Assembly: GCA_965226825.1 (NCBI GenBank)
Contig: CBDDED010000003.1
Span: 744,001 to 808,000, forward strand
Length of the DNA: 64,000 nucleotides
Direction: 5' to 3'
Origin: Io17-Chloro-G2 sp965226825
GTDB taxonomy: Bacteria; Chloroflexota; Dehalococcoidia; Lucifugimonadales; UBA3495
The notes under the pieces are model-generated. The model worked only from the letters and a program-made list of their open reading frames with translations. It searched no databases and was not told where the DNA came from. Each line of letters starts with the position of its first letter. Position 1 is the stretch's first letter. Made by a program: the position numbers and the translations under genes. This document shows, in pieces, positions 25,954 to 34,970 of the stretch.

Positions 25954-27657
25954 TTACTCCCACTCGATGGTGCCCGGGGGCTTGCTGGTAATGTCGTAGA
26001 CCACCCGGTTCACTCCGGGGACCTCGTTCACGATACGGTTGGAAATTCGCGCCAACACCTCATAGGGCATACGAACCCAATCGGCGGTCATTGCGTCTTC
26101 ACTGTTCACGGCCCGTATGGCGCACACGTAACCGTAGGTCCGGTAGTCCCCCATCACGCCGACCGTGCGGGTGTTGCTCAACACCGCGAAACTTTGCCAA
26201 ACCTGGTCGTATAGATTGGCAGCCTTGACCTCGTCAATTACAACCCAGTCGCAGGCCCGCAACAGATCCAGCTTTTCCCTGGTAACCTCTCCGATAACCC
26301 TAATGGCCAACCCGGGGCCGGGGAAGGGCTGGCGGAAAACCATCTCGTGAGGCAGACCCAACTCCAAGCCAACCTCTCTGACTTCATCCTTGAACAGGTA
26401 GCGAAGGGGTTCCACCAGGGTCAGGTCCATATGTTCCGGCAGCCCTCCCACGTTGTGGTGGGTCTTGATTCTGGCGGAATCCCGGTTGTCGGGGCTTTCG
26501 CTTTCGATTACGTCCGGGTACAGGGTACCTTGGGCTAAAAAGTCGGTCTGACCCAATCGCGAGGCACACTCCTCGAAGACGCGGATAAACTCTTCGCCGA
26601 TAACCTTCCTTTTTGATTCCGGATCTATGATGCCTTGCAGCCGGGTCAAGAATCGATCAGAGGCATCCTCGTAGACCAGGTTCAACCCCATGTTTCGTTT
26701 GAACATCGCCTGGACCCGCTCCGCTTCTTCAAATCGGAGCAGTCCGTTGTTAACGAAAATGCAGGTCAGTTGGTCCCCGATGGCTCGTTGCAACAGTGCG
26801 GCGGTTACCGTGGAGTCAACGCCGCCGGACAGCGCGCAGATTACTTTGCGGTCACCGACCTGCTCACGCACTCGGTCTATCGCGTCGGTCAAGAAATTCC
26901 CAGGCGTCCAGGTCCCCTGGCATTGGCATATGCGAATCAGGAAATTCTCCAGAATCGCTGTTCCAAGAGGGGTGTGGTTGACTTCTGGATGGAATTGGAG
27001 ACCGAATATTATGTCCCCGACGCCCATGGCGGCCACGGGAGAGTTTTCAGTAAAAGCCAGGGTGGTCGAATCCGGAGGAAGAAAATCGACCCGGTCGCCG
27101 TGGCTCATCCAGACTTGGAACGATGGGGGCAGGCCTTGGAAAAGTGGGCCCGCGGTCGGGTTCTGGTGAAGCGTCGCAGAACCATATTCTTGCTTCAGAC
27201 CCGGAGTTACCTTGCCGCCCAAATGGTGGGCGAGGGCCTGCATCCCGTAGCAGATTCCCAATACCGGCAAGCCGCGTTCCAACACCCAAGACGGCACTTG
27301 AGGAGCGCCGGGTTCGTACACGCTGGCGGGCCCGCCTGAAAGGACGACGCCCTTAGGGTTCAATTTGGCCACCGTGTCCCAGGTGGCCGAGGCTGGCACT
27401 ATCTCTGAATAGACCTTGAGTTCCCGGATTCGGCGGGCTATCAGATGGCTATACTGGGAACCGAAATCGACGACGACGATCCCTTCCGTAACCGATCTGG
27501 GGTTTGCCGCCGCGGCATCGGGTGCAGTCTCTACCGTGGTACCCGCGCTTTTGGGCGCGGAGCCCACCCTTTCCGGTCCCTGAGAGATACCGAGGTTGCC
27601 CGACACGCCCGAATCTTCGCTGGCATCGACCCTACTATCCCTGGGTAACCTCTGCAT
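25954..27657 (-). CDS. guaA: GMP synthase (glutamine-hydrolysing)
   Basis: A full-length GMP synthetase making GMP from XMP. The glutaminase domain begins IVVVDFGSQYSHLIARRIRE and has the catalytic Cys in LGICYGMQALAHHLGG and a His in FHPEVNHTPLG. The ATP-pyrophosphatase domain has the P-loop SGGVDSTV. The C-terminal dimer domain ends with KPPGTIEWE. An N-terminal extension of about 58 residues lacks homology and is rich in Ser/Gly/Pro. I place the start at ATG 27657, though TTG 27699 and later starts are possible. It is the first gene of the purine cluster and diverges from the threonylcarbamoyl-AMP synthase gene, so a shared promoter region lies between. Confidence 0.93.
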   Translation of the reverse strand: MQRLPRDSRVDASEDSGVSGNLGISQGPERVGSAPKSAGTTVETAPDAAAANPRSVTEGIVVVDFGSQYSHLIARRIRELKVYSEIVPASATWDTVAKLNPKGVVLSGGPASVYEPGAPQVPSWVLERGLPVLGICYGMQALAHHLGGKVTPGLKQEYGSATLHQNPTAGPLFQGLPPSFQVWMSHGDRVDFLPPDSTTLAFTENSPVAAMGVGDIIFGLQFHPEVNHTPLGTAILENFLIRICQCQGTWTPGNFLTDAIDRVREQVGDRKVICALSGGVDSTVTAALLQRAIGDQLTCIFVNNGLLRFEEAERVQAMFKRNMGLNLVYEDASDRFLTRLQGIIDPESKRKVIGEEFIRVFEECASRLGQTDFLAQGTLYPDVIESESPDNRDSARIKTHHNVGGLPEHMDLTLVEPLRYLFKDEVREVGLELGLPHEMVFRQPFPGPGLAIRVIGEVTREKLDLLRACDWVVIDEVKAANLYDQVWQSFAVLSNTRTVGVMGDYRTYGYVCAIRAVNSEDAMTADWVRMPYEVLARISNRIVNEVPGVNRVVYDITSKPPGTIEWE

Positions 27658-27863
27658 TGCCGTTTTTGGGCCTCCTGCGAAGCGCGGAAATTTACTCAAA
27701 GGTAAGGGAACTTCCGGCGCTTGGGGACTCCGAATCCGCGCGGTTATTATACATAACCCGGCCCATTGGGTGAAGGCTGCCGCCCTACTGGGAAATCGTC
27801 CGGGGATTGACTCAGGCCAGGCTCAAAGTGCCGCCCCGGACAAACTTTTGGGCCGCTCCAACA

Positions 27864-27872
27864 TGTTATACT
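27864..27872 (+). promoter_or_regulatory. Candidate extended -10 promoter
   Basis: TGTTATACT is an extended -10 match (TGnTATACT) on the plus strand in the divergent guaA/sua5-type gap. No good -35 at standard spacing was found, which is acceptable for extended -10 promoters. Inferred to drive the plus-strand housekeeping run. Confidence 0.35.
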
Positions 27873-27976
27873 CAGGGTATTACATCGGTTACCGATACTT
27901 TAGCTACCTTAGCGCATTCTAGCGCTGAAATTGATCCGAGGCAGACATCGGAGCAGCGAGACCCATAGCGGAAGCA

Positions 27977-28549
27977 GTGGGCCACCTCGAGGCTGGGGGC
28001 GTGGTTACCTTTGCCACGGATACCCTTTTCGGCCTGGGTGCCGATGTATTATCACCGGCGGGGCTGGAAAAGGTGTTCGAGATCAAGGGCCGTCCCCAAC
28101 ACATGCCACTGCCGGTGCTGGTTTCGGCGTGGGAACAAGTGCACCTGGTGGCTCAGGCTGACTCCCCGGTGGCCCAACGATTGGCGCGTTTGTTTTGGCC
28201 CGGAGGCCTGACAATGGTGCTGAGAAAACATCCCCAGACTCACGACCTGGTGACCGCCGGGGGAGATACGGTGGCGGTGCGCATGCCGGCCCATCCGGTT
28301 CCCCAAGCATTGGCCCAGCTTTTGGGCCGGCCGATCACCGGCACCAGCGCCAACCGGAGCGGAGATGCGGACATCCCGGATTTTGCCACGCTGGAAGCCA
28401 ACTTGGGTCACCTGGTGGACTACGTAGTCAAGATCGGACCGCCTCCGGCTGGGGTTTCCTCCACGGTGGTTGACCTGACCGGCGGCGAGCCCAAGCTACT
28501 GCGGGCCGGAGCGGTGGATTTCCAAGAAGTCTTGGCCGGCTGCCGGTGA
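27977..28549 (+). CDS. L-threonylcarbamoyladenylate synthase (Sua5/YrdC family)
   Basis: A roughly 190-residue YrdC-domain protein that makes threonylcarbamoyl-AMP for the t6A modification of ANN-decoding tRNAs. Family motifs visible are GGVVTFATDTLFGLGADV, the KGRPQHMPLPVLV loop (KxR plus the SxxP-like segment), WPGGLTMVL, VAVRMPAHP, ITGTSANRSG and STVVDLTGGEPKLLRAG. The start is uncertain. GTG 27977 gives a protein lacking part of the usual first helix. The open frame continues upstream to a stop at 27932 and could use a non-standard ATA (27965) behind a GGAG. It leads a plus-strand run of housekeeping genes. Confidence 0.88.
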   Translation: MGHLEAGGVVTFATDTLFGLGADVLSPAGLEKVFEIKGRPQHMPLPVLVSAWEQVHLVAQADSPVAQRLARLFWPGGLTMVLRKHPQTHDLVTAGGDTVAVRMPAHPVPQALAQLLGRPITGTSANRSGDADIPDFATLEANLGHLVDYVVKIGPPPAGVSSTVVDLTGGEPKLLRAGAVDFQEVLAGCR

Positions 28550-28686
28550 GCCAGTACTTGTGATTTGAGCAGAGGTAGACCCGCCGCGATTACCAAGTCC
28601 AGCCGTTGATAGCTGGGTCCCGCTTCGAACGAAATGGAGTGTAAACCATAGCGACATCCTTAAAAAAAGACCTTTACCGCCAGGCT

Positions 28687-29667
28687 TTGGAGCGCGAATT
28701 GAGGGAGGTCTTCACCGACCGGCAGGGCTTTCTGTTCGACATGCTCCGCTACCACCTGGGGTGGATTGACCAACAAGGCCAACGTATTGAAAGCCAGTTG
28801 CCGCTGTGCTTTCAGCCAGCGTTGTCGCTGGCCGTATGCCAGGCCATTTCAGGGGACATGGACCCAGCGCTGCCAGCAGCCGCGGCGGTCGAAATGGTGC
28901 GGAACTTCACGCTCATCCACGGGGAGGTCCAGTCTGCCAGGACCGAATCCCAAGACCGTCCCAGCGTATGGTGGGTATGGGGACCGGCCCAGGCCATCAA
29001 CGCCGGGGACGGATTGCATGCCCTGGGGCGCATTACTATAATGCGCATGGCCCAGCGTGGGGCGCCTGCCGACCGGGTACTGCGCGCGGTGGAAACCGTT
29101 GACCGGGCATGTCTGGCCCTGTGTGAAGGCCAGTACATGGACCTGGATTTCCGTGACCAAACGTTGGTCAGCAGCGCCGACTACTTTCGCATGGCGGAGC
29201 TCAAATCCGGCGCTCTGGCGGCCTGCGCCTCCGAGTTGGGAGCGATTGCGGCAGATGCCTCACTGGAACGGAGCGCAGCATTCAAAGAGTTCGGGAAACG
29301 CCTGGGAACGGCTTGGCAGATTACGGTGGATATTGCGGAAATGTGGGGCCGGGAAGGCGACGGGGCTACTCCCAGTAACGTTTTGAATAAGAAGAAGGGT
29401 CTCCCACTAGTACACGCCTTCGAGACCTCGCCGGTCGCCGCAAAGCGGGAGTTGACCAATATCTACATGAAACGCGTCCTGGAGACTGCTGACCTTTCGC
29501 AACTGATGGACCTTCTGGACCAATCCCAGTCCCGCCAATTCGCCGAAAACCGGGCCAGGGAACTGGTGGACCAGGCCATCGACAATCTGAAAAGCGAAGA
29601 CCTGCCTCCGGAAGGTATGGCAGAGTTGGCCGGTGTAGCCGAATGGGTCCTGGAAGGCGGCGCCTGA
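28687..29667 (+). CDS. Degenerate polyprenyl-diphosphate-synthase-like protein
   Basis: A 326-residue all-alpha protein aligned by eye with trans-isoprenyl diphosphate synthases. Matching landmarks are the GPAQAINAGDGLHALG helix, EGQYMDLDF, the KSGALAACASELGA helix and VLNKKKGLPLVHAF. Both metal-binding aspartate motifs are missing. The first (normally IHDDxxD) reads LIHGEVQSART, and the second (normally QxxDDxxD) reads QITVDIAEMWG. It therefore probably cannot make isoprenoid chains and may be a regulatory or structural paralogue. The start TTG 28687 has a poor ribosome site. An in-frame ATA at 28648 has GGAG at the right distance and would add 13 residues (ATSLKKDLYRQAL). Its stop overlaps the pgk start. 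Confidence 0.75.
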   Translation: MERELREVFTDRQGFLFDMLRYHLGWIDQQGQRIESQLPLCFQPALSLAVCQAISGDMDPALPAAAAVEMVRNFTLIHGEVQSARTESQDRPSVWWVWGPAQAINAGDGLHALGRITIMRMAQRGAPADRVLRAVETVDRACLALCEGQYMDLDFRDQTLVSSADYFRMAELKSGALAACASELGAIAADASLERSAAFKEFGKRLGTAWQITVDIAEMWGREGDGATPSNVLNKKKGLPLVHAFETSPVAAKRELTNIYMKRVLETADLSQLMDLLDQSQSRQFAENRARELVDQAIDNLKSEDLPPEGMAELAGVAEWVLEGGA

Positions 29668-30869
29668 TGCCGAAACGCTCCTTGGCGGACCTGGACGCGG
29701 CGGGGAAAACCGTCCTGGTGCGCGTCGACTTCAACCTTCCAATTGAGCAAGGTATTGAGGCCATCGCTGGTTATGACCAGCGACTCCGGGCAACGCTGCC
29801 GACAATTCAGCACCTCCGGGAGCGGGACTGCCGCGTCATTCTGTGCTCCCACCTGGGCCGTCCCAACGGGCAAGTGGTGGAGGGCCTACGGCTGGCCCCG
29901 GTTGGCGCCCGGCTGGAGTCCCTCCTGGGAACCCCCGTGTTGTGCCTCCAGGAAAGTACGGGTCCAAGCGTCGAGGGGGCGGTTTCCGCCTCCAAACCCG
30001 GTGACGTTATATTGCTCGAGAACCTGCGGTTCTCTCCCGGCGAAGAGGCCAACGACCCGGGTTTTGCCCGGGAATTGGCCGCGCCAGCCGATTGCTTCGT
30101 TATGGATGCCTTCGCGGTCGCCCACCGGGCCCACGCCTCCACGGTTGGAGTGCCGGCAATCTTACCCTCCGCCACGGGCTTGTTGACGGAGCGCGAAGTC
30201 CGGTCCCTGGGCCTGGCATTGGAAATACAAGACGAAAACAAGCCGCTGGCCGCCCTGATGGGCGGAGCTAAAGTCGCCGACAAGATATTGATTCTGGAGA
30301 ATTTGCTGGACAAGTTGGACCACCTGGTCGTCGGCGGCGGGATGGCTGTGACATTCCTTCATGCCATGGGCCGGCCCACCGGAGCTTCGGCTGTTGAAAC
30401 GGAGCGACTGGATTTCGCCAGGGAGATTCTGGACCGGGCAGAAAGGGAGAATGTCCAGGTTCACCTGCCCACGGACGTGGTCGTGGCCGACAGATTCGCC
30501 CCGGATGCCGCAACGGTAAAATCCGTGGACGTTGGCAGCGTTCCGGATGGCTTCTTTATCATGGACGTCGGCGAAGCCACGACTGAGCAATTCTCGGACG
30601 TGCTGGCCAATAGCAAAACCATCATTTGGAACGGCCCGATGGGCGTTTTTGAGATGGAGCAGTACAGCCAGGGGACACGAAGGGTGGCCGCCGCAATGGC
30701 CGGCCTGGCAAACGTGACCACGGTGGTTGGCGGCGGGTCTACCGCCGAGGCGGTGGAAGCAATGGGACTGGTGGACAGCATGACTCACGTATCCACCGGG
30801 GGTGGAGCATCATTGGAATTCCTGGAAGGAAAGGAACTTCCCGGAATAGCAGCATTGCCCGACATTTGA
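29667..30869 (+). CDS. pgk: Phosphoglycerate kinase
   Basis: A 400-residue glycolytic kinase converting 1,3-bisphosphoglycerate and ADP to 3-phosphoglycerate and ATP. The opening is KTVLVRVDFNLPIEQG, then CSHLGRPNG, ENLRFSPGEEANDPGFAREL, MGGAKVADKI, NGPMGVFEMEQY and VVGGGSTAEAVEAMG. STGGGASLEFLEG closes the ATP site. The start ATG 29667 overlaps the TGA of the upstream gene (TGATG), indicating translational coupling. The ATG at 29643 would overlap further and is not needed. Neighbours apgM and tpiA make this a lower-glycolysis cluster. Confidence 0.97.
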   Translation: MPKRSLADLDAAGKTVLVRVDFNLPIEQGIEAIAGYDQRLRATLPTIQHLRERDCRVILCSHLGRPNGQVVEGLRLAPVGARLESLLGTPVLCLQESTGPSVEGAVSASKPGDVILLENLRFSPGEEANDPGFARELAAPADCFVMDAFAVAHRAHASTVGVPAILPSATGLLTEREVRSLGLALEIQDENKPLAALMGGAKVADKILILENLLDKLDHLVVGGGMAVTFLHAMGRPTGASAVETERLDFAREILDRAERENVQVHLPTDVVVADRFAPDAATVKSVDVGSVPDGFFIMDVGEATTEQFSDVLANSKTIIWNGPMGVFEMEQYSQGTRRVAAAMAGLANVTTVVGGGSTAEAVEAMGLVDSMTHVSTGGGASLEFLEGKELPGIAALPDI

Positions 30870-30940
30870 TGGATTTCCCATTCATCGGGCCGGCCCCAAC
30901 ACGGATTTAGTCTCGAAACAAACAAAACGACGGTGCAACT

Positions 30941-32146
30941 ATGATTGACTCGGAACAGCTGCGGAATTGCTACATTCCCACCCCTTCAAAGATTATCATG
31001 CTGGTGGTGGACGGCCTCGGCGGTTTGGCCCATCCGGATACCGGACGCTCGGAATTGGAGACCGCCCACCTTCCCAATCTTGACGCCATGGCCAGGGAAA
31101 GCGCCTGCGGCTTGACCACTCCCGTGTTGCCCGGTGTTGCTCCGGGCAGCGGTCCGGGCCACCTGGCCCTGTTCGGGTATGACCCGTTGAAACACATGAT
31201 TGGCCGGGGGGCCCTGGAGGCCCTGGGAATCGACGTGGCGCTGGAGCCCGGAGACGTAGCCGCCCGGGGCAATTTCTGCACCGTCGACGCAGCGGGCAAC
31301 CTGGTGGACCGCAGGGCCGGCAGAATCGCCACTGAACTGAGCGCTCCTCTCTGCGAGAGACTCAACCAGATTCAAGTGCCCGGCGTGGAACTGGACGTGT
31401 TTCCGGTGCAGGACTACCGGTTTGTGCTGCGATTGCGGGGCAAGGGCATTTCTGAAGAGATTTCGGAAACCGACCCGCAACGAGAGGGAGTGCCGCCATC
31501 GGACGTGAAGGCGCTGACACCTCAAGCCGAACCAACCGCCGACATGGTGAACGCTTTCGTCGCTCAAGCCAGGCAACTGCTATCCGAGGAAGAGCGGGCC
31601 AACATGGTCCTGTTGCGGGGGTTTGCCCAGTTGCCCCACCTGCCGCCCATGGGCGACGTGTACCGCCTGGACCCCGCCGGAATCGCCGCCTACCCCATGT
31701 ACCGTGGATTGGCCACGGTGTGCGGCATGAACGTTATTCCAACCGGCGCGACCTTTGCCGATGAGGTCAATACCCTGCACCAGGTTTACGATAACCACGA
31801 CTTCTTCTTCATCCACTACAAGCCGGCCGACGCCGCAGGCGAGGACGGCGATTTCGACGCCAAGGTGCAACGGCTCGAGGAGTTGGACCCGTTCATCCCC
31901 CACATTCGTGAGTTGCAGCCCGACGTATTCCTGGTGGCCGGAGACCACGCCACTCCTGCTATTATGGCCAGTCACAGCTGGCATCCTGTTCCATTCATGG
32001 TCCACTCCAAGCTGACGGTGGGTGAGGGAGTGGACTGCTTCGACGAGAAAACCTGCGGCCGGGGCTCCATCGGCAGCATTCAGGCAACCCAGGCCATGTT
32101 GTTGGCCATGTCCCATGCCGGCAAGCTCACCAAGTACGGTCCATAA
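30941..32146 (+). CDS. apgM: Cofactor-independent phosphoglycerate mutase, archaeal type
   Basis: A 401-residue ApgM-type enzyme (alkaline-phosphatase superfamily) interconverting 3- and 2-phosphoglycerate. Visible features are IIMLVVDGLGGLAHPDTGRS (metal-binding Asp near residue 24), the GVAPGSGPGHLALFGYDP segment with the catalytic Ser, RGALEALGI, ARGNFCTVD, the HYKPADAAGEDGDFDAKV region and VAGDHATPA with metal ligands. This family is shared by archaea and some deep-branching bacteria. The ribosome site is weak. It lies 71 bp after pgk and 97 bp before tpiA. Confidence 0.93.
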   Translation: MIDSEQLRNCYIPTPSKIIMLVVDGLGGLAHPDTGRSELETAHLPNLDAMARESACGLTTPVLPGVAPGSGPGHLALFGYDPLKHMIGRGALEALGIDVALEPGDVAARGNFCTVDAAGNLVDRRAGRIATELSAPLCERLNQIQVPGVELDVFPVQDYRFVLRLRGKGISEEISETDPQREGVPPSDVKALTPQAEPTADMVNAFVAQARQLLSEEERANMVLLRGFAQLPHLPPMGDVYRLDPAGIAAYPMYRGLATVCGMNVIPTGATFADEVNTLHQVYDNHDFFFIHYKPADAAGEDGDFDAKVQRLEELDPFIPHIRELQPDVFLVAGDHATPAIMASHSWHPVPFMVHSKLTVGEGVDCFDEKTCGRGSIGSIQATQAMLLAMSHAGKLTKYGP

Positions 32147-32243
32147 CCCACCGGCCGGGACAATTTTTAGCGCCACGTTTTGATCAACATTGGCTAATCA
32201 ACCTTGGCTGTCTCCAGTATTTATTCCCGCAGAGGTTTTGCCC

Positions 32244-33038
32244 ATGCCTGAAGTGATGGTTGTCGGCAATTGGAAGATGAACAACAACCTGGCCGACGGG
32301 CTGGAGTTGGCCGGCGGCATTCGGGACGGTATCGGAACTCTCTCCGGCGTCGAAGTGGTCTTGTGCCCACCGTTCCTGTCGCTGGCATCCATCGCCGACG
32401 TAATGAGGGGCTCCGGCGTGAGAATCGGCGCGCAAAATATGCACTTCGAGGCCTCTGGAGCTTTCACCGGCGAGGTCTCTCCGGCCATGCTCCAGGGGGT
32501 CTGCGACTACGTGATACTGGGGCACTCGGAGCGACGCCAACTATTTGGGGAAACCGACCAGGGCGTCAACCAGAAGGTCAAAGCGGCCGCAGCGCACGGG
32601 CTTCGACCCATCGTGTGCGTGGGTGAGACTCTTGAGCAGCGGGAGAGCGGAAAGGCGTTGGAGGTCGTATCAGAGCAGGTGCGGGCCAGCGTGGACGGAG
32701 TAGTTGACATAACCGGATTGGTATTGGCCTATGAGCCTATTTGGGCCATCGGCTCCGGCCAGGCGGCGACGCCCGACGTTGCCGCGGAGGTTATGAGAAG
32801 CGCGCTTTTTGAACCCTTGGCTGCTATCTATGGCGATGCCGCTGCCGGTGTGCCGCTGCTGTACGGGGGCAGTGTCAATGCCGCCAACGCGCAGTCCTTC
32901 GCGGCCCAAACCTACATCCACGGCTCCCTCGTAGGCGGCGCCAGCCTGCAGGCCGATACATTCCTGGAGATCGCCAGGTTGACCTCCGCCGCCAAGACCG
33001 GTTCCCCAGGCGAGGCTTCTCCCAGTTCGAGCCAATAA
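32244..33038 (+). CDS. tpiA: Triose-phosphate isomerase
   Basis: A 264-residue TIM barrel interconverting dihydroxyacetone phosphate and glyceraldehyde 3-phosphate. Catalytic residues are all present: Asn and Lys in VVGNWKMN (residues about 6-13), His in ILGHSERRQLFGE, and Glu in LAYEPIWAIGSG. The phosphate loop is PLLYGGSVNAAN, and a C-terminal VGGASLQ follows. The ATG at 32244 is chosen because AGAGGTT lies six bases upstream and the family starts here. The frame open from 32190 adds 18 residues without homology. It is followed after six bases by miaA. Confidence 0.96.
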   Translation: MPEVMVVGNWKMNNNLADGLELAGGIRDGIGTLSGVEVVLCPPFLSLASIADVMRGSGVRIGAQNMHFEASGAFTGEVSPAMLQGVCDYVILGHSERRQLFGETDQGVNQKVKAAAAHGLRPIVCVGETLEQRESGKALEVVSEQVRASVDGVVDITGLVLAYEPIWAIGSGQAATPDVAAEVMRSALFEPLAAIYGDAAAGVPLLYGGSVNAANAQSFAAQTYIHGSLVGGASLQADTFLEIARLTSAAKTGSPGEASPSSSQ

Positions 33039-33044
33039 CCCAGT

Positions 33045-33974
33045 ATGGCCCCTCCGGCGGTATTCATCGTGGGGCCAACCGGCGTGGGCAAGACCGCCCT
33101 CGCGGTAGCCCTGGCTGAGCGATTCCGCGGCGAGGTCATCAGCGCGGACAGCCGCCAGGTGTACCGGCAGATGGACATAGGCACCGGAAAACCCTCTGCC
33201 GAAGAACAAAGACTGGCCCCGCACCACCTCCTAGACCTTCTGGACCCTTCCGAAAGTTTTGACCTTGCCACATTCCTCGCCTTGGCCCACGCCGCTATCG
33301 ACGCGGTCAAGGGGCGGGGCGGTTTGCCCCTGTTGACTGGCGGAACCGGGCAATACATCTGGGCGCTGTACGAGGGTTGGCAGGTGCCCCCGGCGGCGGC
33401 TAATGCGGAATTCCGACGGTCCAAACAATTGGAAGCGGACCGAATCGGCCTCCAGGCGCTGCACCAAGAGTTGGTGGCGGTAGACCCCGTTAGGGCAGCC
33501 CAGATTGACCCGAGGAACGTGAGGAGAGTGATCCGGGCACTGGAAATCCACCATTTCACCCAACACAGACCTTCCGAATTTGGGGGACGCGCCGAAAGGC
33601 CTTCGGATGCACCCGTGTTGGGGCTGAAGCTGGACCGGGAAGAACTGTACCGGCGCATCGACCTCCGGGTGGACCAAATGATGTCCGCCGGCTTCCTCGC
33701 AGAGGTGGAGGGTTTGGCCGCCCGGGGCTTAACTTTCGATACAGGCGCTCTGGCAAGCCCGGGGTACCGGGAATTGGGCCAATATATGTCCGGAGAGCTG
33801 ACGCTGGATGAGGCGGTGTTGCGGACCAAGAGCCAGACCCACGGCTTGGCCCGTGGGCAGTACGGATGGTTCAAGCCCAACGATCCTCGAATAACCTGGC
33901 TGGACGCCGCCGCCCCGGACATGGTGGAGCAGGCGTCCGTCCTGGTCGAGGCGTTCTTAGCCCGAACAATTTAG
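33045..33974 (+). CDS. miaA: tRNA dimethylallyltransferase
   Basis: A 309-residue enzyme adding dimethylallyl to A37 of tRNAs that read UNN codons. Features are the P-loop VGPTGVGKTALAVAL, ISADSRQVYRQMDIGTGKPS, the HHLLDLLDPSESF segment, PLLTGGTGQYIWAL, PRNVRRVIRALEIH, and a C-terminal QTHGLARGQYGWF. It begins six bases after tpiA, so coupling is likely. The length is normal. Confidence 0.96.
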   Translation: MAPPAVFIVGPTGVGKTALAVALAERFRGEVISADSRQVYRQMDIGTGKPSAEEQRLAPHHLLDLLDPSESFDLATFLALAHAAIDAVKGRGGLPLLTGGTGQYIWALYEGWQVPPAAANAEFRRSKQLEADRIGLQALHQELVAVDPVRAAQIDPRNVRRVIRALEIHHFTQHRPSEFGGRAERPSDAPVLGLKLDREELYRRIDLRVDQMMSAGFLAEVEGLAARGLTFDTGALASPGYRELGQYMSGELTLDEAVLRTKSQTHGLARGQYGWFKPNDPRITWLDAAAPDMVEQASVLVEAFLARTI

Positions 33975-34034
33975 GCCCGGCGGCGCGCGTTCGCTGTGTT
34001 ACAATGCAGTGGCAACATCCACGGAGATTTCCAA

Positions 34035-34889
34035 ATGAAATTCACCAAGATGCACGGCGCCGGAAACGACTATATTTACATCGACGCCCGCGGCGTCGAT
34101 AAAGACTGGTCGAGCCTTTCCCGGTTGATGAGCGACCGGCATTTTGGTGTCGGCGGTGACGGAATCATCCTGGTCCTGGAGTCAAACACAGCCGACCTGA
34201 AGATGCGCATGTTCAACTCCGATGGCTCCGAAGGGGAGATGTGCGGCAACGGCATCCGCTGTTTTGCCAAATACGCCTTGGACCGCGGGATAGTCGACCG
34301 CACTGACGCCGGGTTGACCGTCGAAACCCTGGCAGGTGTACGCACGGTGACCCCCACATTCCACCAAGGAAATGTCGCCGGAGCCAGGGTAGCAATGGGC
34401 CCACCCTTGTTGAATCCTGTAGAGATTCCGGTGGCCCTCGACCAAGACACCGGCACGGCCCCAGCCGCCGTAACCGGTTACCCTTTGACTATTGACGGTA
34501 CGCCACTGGATTTAACCTTCGTTTCGATGGGAAATCCTCACGCTGTCTCATTCCTAAGTGAACCGGTGGGAGATTACCCTCTGCATACGATTGGGCCGAA
34601 GGTGGAGCATCATCCTATTTTCCCCAACCGGGTAAATTTTGAAATAGTAAACCTGAACCAGGACGGGCAGGCGACCGCCAGGGTGTGGGAACGCGGCTCC
34701 GGCGAAACCATGGCCTGTGGCACCGGCGCCTGCGCCATTGCCGTTGCCTCCCGGCTTGAGGGCCGTCACCAGGGTCCGCTTGACATAACGTTGCCGGGCG
34801 GGACCTTAACCATCGAATGGGACGGGGAAGGCGAGGTATATATGGAAGGCCCCGCCGAGGAAGTGTTTTCCGGGGAATGGCCCCTTTAA
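34035..34889 (+). CDS. dapF: Diaminopimelate epimerase
   Basis: A 284-residue epimerase converting LL- to meso-diaminopimelate for lysine and, where present, peptidoglycan. It starts KFTKMHGAGNDYIYIDAR. The first catalytic Cys is in GSEGEMCGNGIRCFAKY and the second in MACGTGACAIAVASR. VSMGNPHAVSF and NFEIVNLNQDG are also standard. The ATG at 34035 has GGAGAT about seven bases upstream. The longer frame from 33996 is unnecessary. It pairs with dapL next door, which supplies its substrate. Confidence 0.96.
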   Translation: MKFTKMHGAGNDYIYIDARGVDKDWSSLSRLMSDRHFGVGGDGIILVLESNTADLKMRMFNSDGSEGEMCGNGIRCFAKYALDRGIVDRTDAGLTVETLAGVRTVTPTFHQGNVAGARVAMGPPLLNPVEIPVALDQDTGTAPAAVTGYPLTIDGTPLDLTFVSMGNPHAVSFLSEPVGDYPLHTIGPKVEHHPIFPNRVNFEIVNLNQDGQATARVWERGSGETMACGTGACAIAVASRLEGRHQGPLDITLPGGTLTIEWDGEGEVYMEGPAEEVFSGEWPL

Positions 34890-34970
34890 CAGACTAAGCC
34901 GGAAAAGACACTGCAAACTTGGGGGGTGGCGCCGAATCTTTGGACACTGTGAGCAACGAGTAACGTCAAG

